From JALYNX01 sp040905925 (GTDB taxonomy: Bacteria; Actinomycetota; Acidimicrobiia; Spongiisociales; ZC4RG35): a stretch of DNA of 31,099 bases. The stretch lies in assembly GCA_040905925.1 (NCBI GenBank), contig JBBDQO010000075.1:1-31099 (forward strand), read 5' to 3'. The position numbers and the translations under genes were made by a program. Below, one piece after another: positions 1 through 7,639 of the stretch; positions within the stretch are counted from its first letter, which is position 1, and each line of letters opens with the position of its first letter. The notes beneath the pieces were generated by a model, which saw only the letters and a program-made list of their open reading frames with translations, was not told where the DNA came from and made no database searches.

Positions 1-2
1 AG

Positions 3-75
3 TGGGTCCCGTGGGACTCGAACCCACAACCAACGGGTTAAAAGCCCGCTGCTCTACCAATTGAGCTAGAGACCC
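3..75 (-). tRNA. tRNA-Lys (anticodon TTT)
   Basis: The minus strand folds as a cloverleaf. The acceptor stem pairs GGGTCTC (69-75) with GGGACCC (4-10), the D-stem is GCTC/GAGC, and the T-arm is GTGGG-TTCGAGT-CCCAC. The anticodon loop CTTTTAA gives anticodon TTT, which reads Lys codons AAA and AAG. The length is 73 nt. CCA is not encoded: the bases after the discriminator A are CT. Confidence 0.96.
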
Positions 76-116
76 CGGCGCGGAAAGGGTAATGGCGGTC
101 CGTCTCAGAAAGTCCG

Positions 117-1181
117 TTAGCCACCACGGGTGTAGATCCGGACCCCGTCCTCGTCGACCATCACCAGCCAAGGGTCCGAGGTGAGCGGGGTAACCCCGAG
201 ATGGGCCGGGCTCCCCGGTTCGGCCGGGCTGAACGGATCACGGATCGGTTCGACACCGCTGACGACGCCTTCTGGTGAGATCCTGAGGAACCCCCCGATG
301 CCCAGGCTTTCGTCCGATTCTGGCGTCCCAAAGAAGAGGATGAAGATGCTCCCGTCGACTCCGGTCTCGACCTCGATTCCGGCGTGGGCAGCCACCTCGG
401 GATCCTCCGAGTATCGGAGTTGGAGGATTCGGGTCACCGGTGCGGCTGCATCGGGGAGCTGGACCAGGATCTCGTCACCCTGGACCACGATCGAAAACCG
501 GGTCCCGGCTCGGGTCATCAGCCAATCGACAGGGACCCCGGGAGGGTTCTCGGGATCGAGCCGATGGGGCTGAGCATCCTCGAAGCTCAATCCGTAGAGA
601 TCGTCCCCATCGGTGGTCACCCATGAGATCGCACCTTCGAAGGTGGTGCTGGAGACGTTCCCGTCGACGATTCGAAGCAGGGCGGTGCTGTCTTCGCCAC
701 GGAACCCCCCGACTGCGATCGACCCGTCGTTGAGGGCTTGGGGCATCTGATATTGGAAGTACTGGCCGTCGACCAAGACCTCCTCGGGGAAGACGACCTG
801 CTCCAGATAGGTGCCGTCTGCGGAGAACACCGCGGCACGCTGTTTGGCGGCGTCGAGGATCCAATAATTCCCGTCGGGGGTCTGGGTCCCGAACTCGGGC
901 CCCAACATGAGATCATCACCGCCGGGAGAGGTGCCCAGTTGGTCAACGGCCTCGCCGTAGGGGATGAACAACTCGGACCAAAGCCCACCCAGCTCGCTGA
1001 ACGGCTGGAGCAAGACCTGCATCGTCTCCTCGGCCGGAACTGCAACGGTCGACGTTGTTGTCGTGTCCGGGGCGGCAGTGGTGGTTGTGGCCTCGGCCGT
1101 CGAGGTCGAAGCGTTGCCCGGGGAGCAGGCGGCAAGGAGGACGATCACCAGGGCAGAAACCCGGATCGGGGCTCGACGCAT
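117..1181 (-). CDS. Secreted lipoprotein with Thr-rich linker, function unknown
   Basis: This is a 354-aa predicted lipoprotein. A short basic N-terminus and hydrophobic stretch (about residues 8-18) run into a lipobox LAAC with Cys19 as the likely lipidated residue. Residues 22-50 are a low-complexity Thr/Ala linker of the kind common in Acidimicrobiia envelope proteins. The rest is soluble and contains repeated beta-strand-like phrases such as DGNYWILDA, FSADGTYL and DGSIAVGG, suggesting an NHL or beta-propeller-like fold. I do not recognise a family, and no catalytic motif is visible. It is transcribed divergently from the AP-endonuclease/polymerase fusion, with only 32 bp between the two starts, so the promoters must overlap. 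The ATG start lies immediately before the signal peptide. A ligand-binding or structural envelope role is a guess. Confidence 0.8.
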   Translation of the reverse strand: MRRAPIRVSALVIVLLAACSPGNASTSTAEATTTTAAPDTTTTSTVAVPAEETMQVLLQPFSELGGLWSELFIPYGEAVDQLGTSPGGDDLMLGPEFGTQTPDGNYWILDAAKQRAAVFSADGTYLEQVVFPEEVLVDGQYFQYQMPQALNDGSIAVGGFRGEDSTALLRIVDGNVSSTTFEGAISWVTTDGDDLYGLSFEDAQPHRLDPENPPGVPVDWLMTRAGTRFSIVVQGDEILVQLPDAAAPVTRILQLRYSEDPEVAAHAGIEVETGVDGSIFILFFGTPESDESLGIGGFLRISPEGVVSGVEPIRDPFSPAEPGSPAHLGVTPLTSDPWLVMVDEDGVRIYTRGG

Positions 1182-1213
1182 GCATCCAGGTTACGGGGGC
1201 ATAGCCTCTCCTC

Positions 1214-3040
1214 GTGAGCTCGATTCGATTCGGTATCTCCACCCTGCCTCCGGACGAGGGCAAGGACCCCGCCTTTCTCGACGGTCTCATCGAGCAGGGT
1301 CACCGCGCCCTCGAGCTTCCCTTCGTCACCGGGTTTCCCTGGAAGGAGAAGCGATGCCGCCAATTCGGCGAGCTGGCTGCGGAGCGTGATATCCGACTCT
1401 CGGTCCATGCCCCCTACTTCGCGGTGCTCACCGTTCAAGAGGAGGAAAAGGGGGCCCAATGTCTGGCTGCCCTCGAACACACGATGAAGCTCGGCAAATG
1501 GCTGGGGGCCCCGGTGATCGTGGCCCATCTCGGGAACACCCACGGTGAGGAGCCGGCCAACCTCATGGACCGGGTTCGGGCCCGGCTCTCGGCCGTTGAG
1601 CCCAAAGTGGCGGCGCTCGGAGTCGGCCTCGGCCTGGAAACGGCTGGGAGCGAGCGCTCATTCGGCTCTCTGGGAGACATCGCCCAACTCGCGGGAGAGT
1701 TCAGCTTCGTGCGGCCGGTGATCGACTGGGCCCACGTCCACGCCATCACCGGGGGTGGTCTCACCTCGAAAGAGGCCTTCCTCTCGGTGTTCGCCTTTCT
1801 CAAGGCTTCCTTCCCGGGCTGGATGATCCAGCCCCTCCACGCCCAATTCACGGACAACGAATTCGGCAAGAGCGGGGAGATCCGACATATCCCCTACGGC
1901 TCAGGCTCGCTCCGGGTGACCCCGCTGCTCGAGGCCGCCCTCGAGGCGGGGGTCTCGATGAACCTGATCTCGGAGGCGAGAGAGGGCGAGAGTCACGAGG
2001 CGATATGGGAAGAGGCGAGAAAGGTCATTGATCGGGCGACATCCTTGACCGGGAACGACCGCCACCTGAGCACCTCGGGAATCGAGTACCCCGATCCGAT
2101 CCGGGTGCGGGTCGAAGGCCAGCACTTCCAACCAGTCGGGCTGGAGCGCCCCCTCCGGTTGTCCAATGTGGACAAGCCGTTCTTTCCAGACGACGGGTAC
2201 ACCAAGGGCGATCTGATCCAGTACTACGCCTCGGTGGCGCCGGTCCTGCTCCCTCATCTCGCCGGCCGGCCGATCTCGATGAGCCGCTACCCGGATGGGA
2301 TTGAAGGCCCTTCGTTCTATGAGAAACGGGCGCCCGGCCATCAACCGGAGTGGATGAGAACGGTTCCCGTTCCCTCCGACTCCCAGGGAGGGATCATCGA
2401 CTTCCTCCTGGCCGAATCCCGGGAGGCCCTGATGTGGTTCGCCAACATGGGCTGTGTCGAGGTCCACCCCTTCCATTCGACCTCAACCGACCTCGACAAG
2501 CCCAGCTACGCCATCTTCGACTTCGACCCCTCCGAGGGCTCTGAGTGGGACCAGGTAGTGGCCGCGGCCCGGCTGCTCAAGATCGCCTTGCGTCAACTCG
2601 GGCTGGTCGGATACCCCAAACTCTCGGGTTCGCGAGGGCTCCATGTCTATGTCCCCTTGGAGCCGACCCACGACTATGCCCGAGTGCGGAGGTTCGTCGG
2701 GGAGGTGGGCGCCTACCTGGCCGCGGCCAACCCTGACGACATCACCATGGAATGGGATAAACCAAAGCGTAAGGGCAGGGTGTTCGTCGATCACAACCGC
2801 AACGCCTTCGGTCAGACCGTGGCGTCTGTCTATTCGGTGCGGCCCCGACCGGGAGCCCCGGTGGCGGCTCCGTTGACGTGGGATGAGGTGGGCACGGTGG
2901 GCAACGGAGACATCACCATCGCCAACCTCTGGGACCGCTTGCAGCGGTACGGAGACCTCTTTGCCCCGGTTCTGGCCGGTGACCAGACCCTGGATTCGGC
3001 GGAGAAGGCGCTGGGAATCGCCGGAACATCGGGTAACTGA
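1214..3040 (+). CDS. Fusion: endonuclease IV-like AP endonuclease + LigD-type primase-polymerase
   Basis: This 608-aa protein has two enzyme halves. Residues 1 to about 275 are an AP endonuclease family 2 (Nfo-like) TIM barrel. Candidate zinc ligands are His65, His105, Glu142, Asp171/His174, His209, His225 and Glu254. The Asp of the usual D-x-H pair near His225 is not obvious. Residues about 300-600 are a LigD polymerase/primase (AEP) domain. They start with the typical LSNVDK and YTKGDLIQYY phrases and carry the catalytic DFD pair (Asp436, Asp438), the SGSRGLHVYV nucleotide-binding motif (471-480), and the third metal Asp526 in VFVDH. No ATP-dependent ligase or LigD phosphoesterase domain is present, and no Ku gene is in the window. 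The GTG start at 1214 puts the barrel's first strand right at the N-terminus. The likely role is incision of abasic sites followed by short gap filling with rNTPs or dNTPs. That role is inferred from the two domains; the domain calls themselves are firm. Confidence 0.9.
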   Translation: MSSIRFGISTLPPDEGKDPAFLDGLIEQGHRALELPFVTGFPWKEKRCRQFGELAAERDIRLSVHAPYFAVLTVQEEEKGAQCLAALEHTMKLGKWLGAPVIVAHLGNTHGEEPANLMDRVRARLSAVEPKVAALGVGLGLETAGSERSFGSLGDIAQLAGEFSFVRPVIDWAHVHAITGGGLTSKEAFLSVFAFLKASFPGWMIQPLHAQFTDNEFGKSGEIRHIPYGSGSLRVTPLLEAALEAGVSMNLISEAREGESHEAIWEEARKVIDRATSLTGNDRHLSTSGIEYPDPIRVRVEGQHFQPVGLERPLRLSNVDKPFFPDDGYTKGDLIQYYASVAPVLLPHLAGRPISMSRYPDGIEGPSFYEKRAPGHQPEWMRTVPVPSDSQGGIIDFLLAESREALMWFANMGCVEVHPFHSTSTDLDKPSYAIFDFDPSEGSEWDQVVAAARLLKIALRQLGLVGYPKLSGSRGLHVYVPLEPTHDYARVRRFVGEVGAYLAAANPDDITMEWDKPKRKGRVFVDHNRNAFGQTVASVYSVRPRPGAPVAAPLTWDEVGTVGNGDITIANLWDRLQRYGDLFAPVLAGDQTLDSAEKALGIAGTSGN

Positions 3041-3054
3041 GCCGTTCTCTGCGC

Positions 3055-3080
3055 ACGTAGCGCCACATATGGCGCTGCGT
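3055..3080. terminator. Hairpin between the two fusion genes, possible terminator
   Basis: Seven perfect base pairs (AGCGCCA with TGGCGCT) around a CATA loop extend through a T-G wobble to an 11-bp stem ending at 3055/3080. It sits 15 bp after the upstream stop codon and 52 bp before the next start. No T-run follows on either strand, so it is either a U-less actinobacterial terminator or a protein-binding palindrome. Confidence 0.4.
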
Positions 3081-3132
3081 ACCTCAGGTAAGCGGTAGCC
3101 CACCGGACATCCTGGATGGCTAGCTTGCCGGG

Positions 3133-4209
3133 ATGGATCTGTACGCCCGCATCAACATCCTGGGCGGGTTGTCGGTGCGCCTCCCGCGAGGGCGTCTCGA
3201 CGATGCGATCGCGCTCGACAACGACCCGATCGGGCGCGCCAAGAGTTGGGTGGAGCAGGGGGCGGAGATCCTTCACATCGTCGATCTCGACGCCGCCGCC
3301 TACGGCGATTACCGCAACCGCGATCTCATCGATCGACTGATGCGAGAAGTCACGGTCCCGGTGCAGGTGGCAGGGGGAGTCCGCTCCGAGGGTGAGGCGG
3401 CGCGGCTCATCGAGAACGGCGCCTGGCGCATCGTCATGGGCACGGCAGCCATCGAAAACCAGAACATGGTCTGGGATTTGTGCCGGGACCACCCAGACAA
3501 GATCGCCGTCTCGGTCGACGTGCAGAAGGACGAGGAGGTTGTCACCAAGGGGTGGACCCAGAACAGCGGGCGCTATCTCGAGGAGGTCCTGATCGAGATG
3601 TCGTCGGCCGGAGTGGTGGCGTTTCTCGTATCCGAGGCCGGTCGCAACGCCCTCGAGGACCCGCCCAACTTGCAGATCATGGCCGAGGCCCTGGCCACCG
3701 TGGAGCAACCGGTGATCGCGGCTGGGGGGGTGAGGGACCTCGAGGACCTCCGGACGCTGGTTCGTCTCCAGGCCGCTGGCCGGCACCTCGAGGGGGTGAT
3801 CGTGGGGCGCGAAGTGACCGCGGGCCGGTTCACCCTGGAGGAGGCAAAGTCGGAAATCGCCGGGGTGGGCCCGTTGCGGGCCCCCGGTGGCATCGAAGCG
3901 ACGCGGATCCGGATCGGAGTGAAGTCCTTGCCCGAGTCCCTGTCGTTCTACGAGGAAAAACTCGGGTTCTCGCATCAGCGATCGCCCGCCGGTGTGGCTG
4001 GGGCCATCCTGGAACCGTCACGCGGCCAGCACATGGAGTTGGTGGAGGGTGCCGAGGTCGATCCCAGGCTTCTCACCTTTGTCGTCGAGGACCTACCGCG
4101 ATGGGGTGATCATCTCGAGAGTGTCGGTCTCGATCTCAGGGCTACCGACGACTTCATCGAGGTTGAGGACCCGGACGGCCGCACCATACGGTTCGAGCGG
4201 GCGGTCTGA
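3133..4209 (+). CDS. HisA/PriA-like barrel fused to a VOC (glyoxalase-fold) domain
   Basis: This is a 358-aa protein. Residues 1-242 align by eye with HisA/PriA phosphoribosyl isomerases: VRLPRG (15-20), HIVDLDAA (48-55), VAGGVRS (79-85), VSVDV (126-130), AAGGVRDLEDL (196-206) and VIVGREV (222-228). Two positions that are catalytic Asp in PriA (D11 and D175 in the Mycobacterium tuberculosis enzyme) appear as Asn8 (in RINIL) and Asn172 (in SEAGRNA). Residues about 256-358 are a VOC domain, with VKSLPESLSFYEEKLGF near its start and EVEDPDGRTIRFE at the end. The usual VOC metal His at the first strand and Glu at the last strand look replaced by Arg. No other histidine or tryptophan biosynthesis gene is nearby. 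A normal HisA is about 240 aa and stands alone, so this is probably a paralogue with changed chemistry or a sensor. Family placement is good and function is unknown. Confidence 0.85.
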   Translation: MDLYARINILGGLSVRLPRGRLDDAIALDNDPIGRAKSWVEQGAEILHIVDLDAAAYGDYRNRDLIDRLMREVTVPVQVAGGVRSEGEAARLIENGAWRIVMGTAAIENQNMVWDLCRDHPDKIAVSVDVQKDEEVVTKGWTQNSGRYLEEVLIEMSSAGVVAFLVSEAGRNALEDPPNLQIMAEALATVEQPVIAAGGVRDLEDLRTLVRLQAAGRHLEGVIVGREVTAGRFTLEEAKSEIAGVGPLRAPGGIEATRIRIGVKSLPESLSFYEEKLGFSHQRSPAGVAGAILEPSRGQHMELVEGAEVDPRLLTFVVEDLPRWGDHLESVGLDLRATDDFIEVEDPDGRTIRFERAV

Positions 4210-4226
4210 TCGGCCCCCGCTTCTTG

Positions 4227-5786
4227 CTACGAACGGACCTGTGTCCGCGACTGCTCCCGCAGGTACTGACGTAGGTACCAGGGACCGCCACCACCGGTCC
4301 CCGAGGTCCCCGATCCCTTCCATCCCCCGAACGATTGGATGTCGGGCCAGGCGCCGGTTGTGGCTCCCGCTTCACGGTTGACATAGGTGACACCGGCTTG
4401 GATCCCCTGGAACCAGCGCTCGATCTCGTCTTCATCGGTGGCGAACAGGCCGGCGGTGAGGCCGAACTCGGTGTCGTTGGACCGCTCCAGGCCCTCGGCA
4501 AGAGAATCAACGGGCCCGATCGCCAGGAACGGCATGAAGAGCTCTTCTTTCCAGATCCATGAATCGAAGGGAGCGGTGGCGACCGTCGGCTGCACGAAGT
4601 TGCCCCGGTCGAGTCCATCGTCTTCGATCAGCTCTCCCCCGGCCAGGATTTTGCCTCCCGATGATTCGACCTCGGCCACAGCACGGCGGAACTTGTCGAC
4701 CACGCCCTGGTCGATGACCGGGCCCATGTACACGTCGCGCTGCAACGGGTTCCCGACGGCCAACTGCTCCGTCTTCTCCACGAGTCTGGCGACAAAATCG
4801 TCGTAGACCGATCGTTCCACATAGACCCTGGAGGCCGCTGAGCATTTCTGACCGCTGAGACCGAACGCACTTCGCACCACGCCGGTGGCAGCCTTGTCGA
4901 GGTCGGCGGTAGCGGTGACCACGACCGGGTTCTTTCCGCCCATCTCACAGATGACCGGCTTGGGGCGGTTCTCGTTGACGGTTCTGTAGAGGTGCATCCC
5001 CACCGGATAGGACCCGGTGAAGGTGAGCCCGTCCACATCAGGATTATGGGCCAGGTAGTCCCCGGCCTTGGAGTCCCCGGTGACCACGTGCAATGCGCCC
5101 GGGGGAATACCTGCCTCCTCCATCACTGAATAGAACTCGAGTGTCATGAGGGCACCTTGTCTCGAGGGCTTGGCCACCACGGTGTTGCCCGTGATCAGGG
5201 CGCCGATCGAGGGGCCGGCGGCCAGGGCCATGGGGAAATTGAAGGGTGAGATCACAACCCACACCCCCCAAGGGCGAAGGACAGAAGTGTTCGTCTCTTG
5301 GGGGCTCAAGGACGCCAAAGGGGTGACGAAGCCGTGGTGTTCGGTGATCTGACGGGCGTAGTAGCGGAAGAACTCGACAGTCTCCGCAATGTCTCCCAGC
5401 GCCTCGAGGCGGTTCTTGCCGATCTCGAAGGCCATGTCGGCGGCCATCTCGAAGGCCCTTGCCTCCATGATGTCTGCGGCCATCAGCATGAGGTCGCGCC
5501 GCCTCTTCCAGCCCCAAGCCTCCCATTCGGGGGCGAAGGCTTTGGCGGCGGCCATCGCATCGTCGATGTCGTCGTTTGTGGCGAGGGAATAGCGCCCGAT
5601 CAGGATCTCGGAATCGATCGGAGAGAATTCCTCGGCGGTGGCCTCCGTGGCGCGCCGTTCCCCGTTGATGATCAGGGGATGGGTGGCGCCCAATCGACCC
5701 GGGGCGGTCGCCACCGCCTCCTCGAACGAGGCGTTCAAGTCCTCGTTGTCCGCCGACATCGTCGCATAGGTGACCTTCAGTGCCAT
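4227..5786 (-). CDS. rocA: L-glutamate gamma-semialdehyde (1-pyrroline-5-carboxylate) dehydrogenase-type ALDH
   Basis: This 519-aa aldehyde dehydrogenase is of the RocA/P5C dehydrogenase type. It oxidises glutamate gamma-semialdehyde to glutamate with NAD(P)+, the second step of proline and arginine catabolism. Visible features are PFNFP (181-185) with the oxyanion Asn183, Lys206 of the cofactor site, the general base Glu281 in CEMGGKNP, and the nucleophile Cys315 in LSGQKCSAASR. That last motif is typical of RocA-type enzymes. The C-terminal GGWKGSGTSG and PWYLRQYLREQSRT phrases also fit. GGAGG lies just upstream of the ATG. No proline dehydrogenase gene is in the window, so the partner must be elsewhere. 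The gene is divergent from a histidine kinase and convergent with the HisA-VOC gene (17-bp gap). Another semialdehyde substrate is possible. Confidence 0.87.
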   Translation of the reverse strand: MALKVTYATMSADNEDLNASFEEAVATAPGRLGATHPLIINGERRATEATAEEFSPIDSEILIGRYSLATNDDIDDAMAAAKAFAPEWEAWGWKRRRDLMLMAADIMEARAFEMAADMAFEIGKNRLEALGDIAETVEFFRYYARQITEHHGFVTPLASLSPQETNTSVLRPWGVWVVISPFNFPMALAAGPSIGALITGNTVVAKPSRQGALMTLEFYSVMEEAGIPPGALHVVTGDSKAGDYLAHNPDVDGLTFTGSYPVGMHLYRTVNENRPKPVICEMGGKNPVVVTATADLDKAATGVVRSAFGLSGQKCSAASRVYVERSVYDDFVARLVEKTEQLAVGNPLQRDVYMGPVIDQGVVDKFRRAVAEVESSGGKILAGGELIEDDGLDRGNFVQPTVATAPFDSWIWKEELFMPFLAIGPVDSLAEGLERSNDTEFGLTAGLFATDEDEIERWFQGIQAGVTYVNREAGATTGAWPDIQSFGGWKGSGTSGTGGGGPWYLRQYLREQSRTQVRS

Positions 5787-5877
5787 GCGGGGGCCTCCGT
5801 CTCCGATCTCGTAAAACCGACCATATCAACTGTCGAGAGGGAGAGGGCAGTTCCGGTCTGGATAGGTCGATAGGCCG

Positions 5878-7626
5878 GTGCGCAGAGGGCGGTTATCTGC
5901 CGAAAAGCTCCTCATGGTCACTGTGAACTCCGGCACCCTTCGTGCCGCCCAGACCGACGTGGCGCGTGTGCACCGCCGTGTGGTTCGAGTGGGTGCGGCG
6001 GCAGCCTGGTTCAGCGCCGCGGTTTTTCTGCTGGCGGGGTTTGCCACCGGCAACGATGGCCTCTTCATCCAGTCGGTCGGCCCCATGATCGCTGCCGGCT
6101 TCATGACCGCACAGATCATGCTCCACCGCGAGGACGGGTCGGCGGCGCTTCTCGTTTCTGCAATCGTCCTGGTTGCGACCAATGCCCTAGTGGGCATCGA
6201 CGAGACCCTGCTTCCATCCGCTCTGGCCCTGGTCGCGATCAGCTCGGTCGGGATGCTTTTCGTCATCCAGAACCAGCTCTCGGTGCTGCTGGGTGTGGGT
6301 CTGCTCCTGATCGTCACTCCTCAGCTGTGGACGGACGATCTGAGAGCGGCACTCGCGTTGGGTCTGGTCATGGGGCTGAGCTTCGCGGTGACATCCGTTG
6401 CTTTCACCACTGTTCGCAATGCAGCGACCGCGCATAACGAGCGTTTCAGGATCTTGTTCGACCGATCACCGACCGCGGTCCTCGAGGAGGATTGGTCCGA
6501 GGCTGCGGCATACGTTCGGTCCGAGTACGCCGGGCGCCCGGAGCGAATCCGCCAGTTCCTGCTCTCCTATCCCGAAGTGGTGCGCAACGCCGTCAGTCGG
6601 GCCCAGATCGTCAGGGTCAACCAGGCAGCCCTCGACCTCCTCGAGGCAAACGGGCCTGAGGACCTCCTCGGATGCCGCGAGGCCTCTTCGGTCAACCGAA
6701 GCAACATGGACTCTTTTGTCGACGCCCTCGTCGCCCTCTATCAAGGCCGTGAGATCTTCGAGCACGAGTTCTTCACCCATACCTTCCGGGGCAGGCCGGT
6801 GTGGCTTCAGGCGCGCTGCGTCGACAACACCTCGGGGGCCAACCCGGACTCGGTGATGGTGGCCCTTGCCGATATCTCCCACCTTCGGGCGCGAGAAGAA
6901 GCTCTCGCCGATCTGATAAGGGCCAAGGACGCCTTCATCGCTTCAATCAGCCATGAGTTGCGGACCCCACTCACCGCTGTTGTGGGCCTCAGCGCGGAGA
7001 TGACCGCTGGTGCGATGAGCCAGAAAGAGAAGGATGAGTTGATGCAACTCATCCTCGATCAGTCGAGAGAGATGACCTTCATCGTCGAGGACCTGTTGGT
7101 TGCGGCCCGCGCCGAGATCGGAACCGTCTCGGTGGAGTTGGTTCGGGTCGATCTCCTCGCCGAGGTCAACGCAGCTTTGGAGAGCGTCGATGTCGGCTTG
7201 CAGCCCCTGCCGGAGTCTTTGCCCACCGTGTTGGCCGATCCGGCCCGGGTTCGCCAGATCCTGCGCAACCTGCTGACGAATCTCAATCGGTATGGGGGAT
7301 CGAGTCGGCGGGTCATCGGTGCCGAGAAAGGGGGGCGGGCCTGGGTGGAAGTCCGCGACGACGGGGCCGGGGTGTCACCAGTGGACAGCGAGCGCATTTT
7401 CGAGCCCTACTCGTCTGCCCATACCGGTGTCACCGGCTCCGTGGGTCTGGGTCTCTCGGTCGCCCGCCAACTGGCCGAGCTCATGGGTGGCTCCTTGACC
7501 TACCGGCGTGACCAGGGCGAGAGTGTCTTCCGCTTAGAGCTGCCGCTTGCGGACATCCCGGTATTCGAGGGTTCGATTGCCGATCGCGACCACACCGGAG
7601 GTCTCAAACAGGCCATAGCCCACTAG
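5878..7626 (+). CDS. Membrane sensor histidine kinase with PAS domain
   Basis: This 582-aa sensor kinase has about six hydrophobic segments (residues 40 to 178) with little extracytoplasmic sequence. A PAS-like region follows (about 186-335), then a HisKA dimerisation domain with phospho-acceptor His359 in SISHELRTPL. The HATPase domain shows an N-box (RQILRNLLTNLN, 459-470), a G1 box (RDDGAGV, 493-499), an F-box (IFEPYSS, 507-513) and a G2 box (SVGLGLSVAR, 521-530). All catalytic boxes look intact. No response regulator is adjacent, so it is an orphan. The compact membrane module suggests sensing of a membrane-associated or intracellular cue. The first start in frame is GTG 5878; ATG 5914 is an equally plausible start, and neither has a strong ribosome binding site. 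Confidence 0.88.
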   Translation: MRRGRLSAEKLLMVTVNSGTLRAAQTDVARVHRRVVRVGAAAAWFSAAVFLLAGFATGNDGLFIQSVGPMIAAGFMTAQIMLHREDGSAALLVSAIVLVATNALVGIDETLLPSALALVAISSVGMLFVIQNQLSVLLGVGLLLIVTPQLWTDDLRAALALGLVMGLSFAVTSVAFTTVRNAATAHNERFRILFDRSPTAVLEEDWSEAAAYVRSEYAGRPERIRQFLLSYPEVVRNAVSRAQIVRVNQAALDLLEANGPEDLLGCREASSVNRSNMDSFVDALVALYQGREIFEHEFFTHTFRGRPVWLQARCVDNTSGANPDSVMVALADISHLRAREEALADLIRAKDAFIASISHELRTPLTAVVGLSAEMTAGAMSQKEKDELMQLILDQSREMTFIVEDLLVAARAEIGTVSVELVRVDLLAEVNAALESVDVGLQPLPESLPTVLADPARVRQILRNLLTNLNRYGGSSRRVIGAEKGGRAWVEVRDDGAGVSPVDSERIFEPYSSAHTGVTGSVGLGLSVARQLAELMGGSLTYRRDQGESVFRLELPLADIPVFEGSIADRDHTGGLKQAIAH

Positions 7627-7639
7627 TGTCTCCCGCCGG

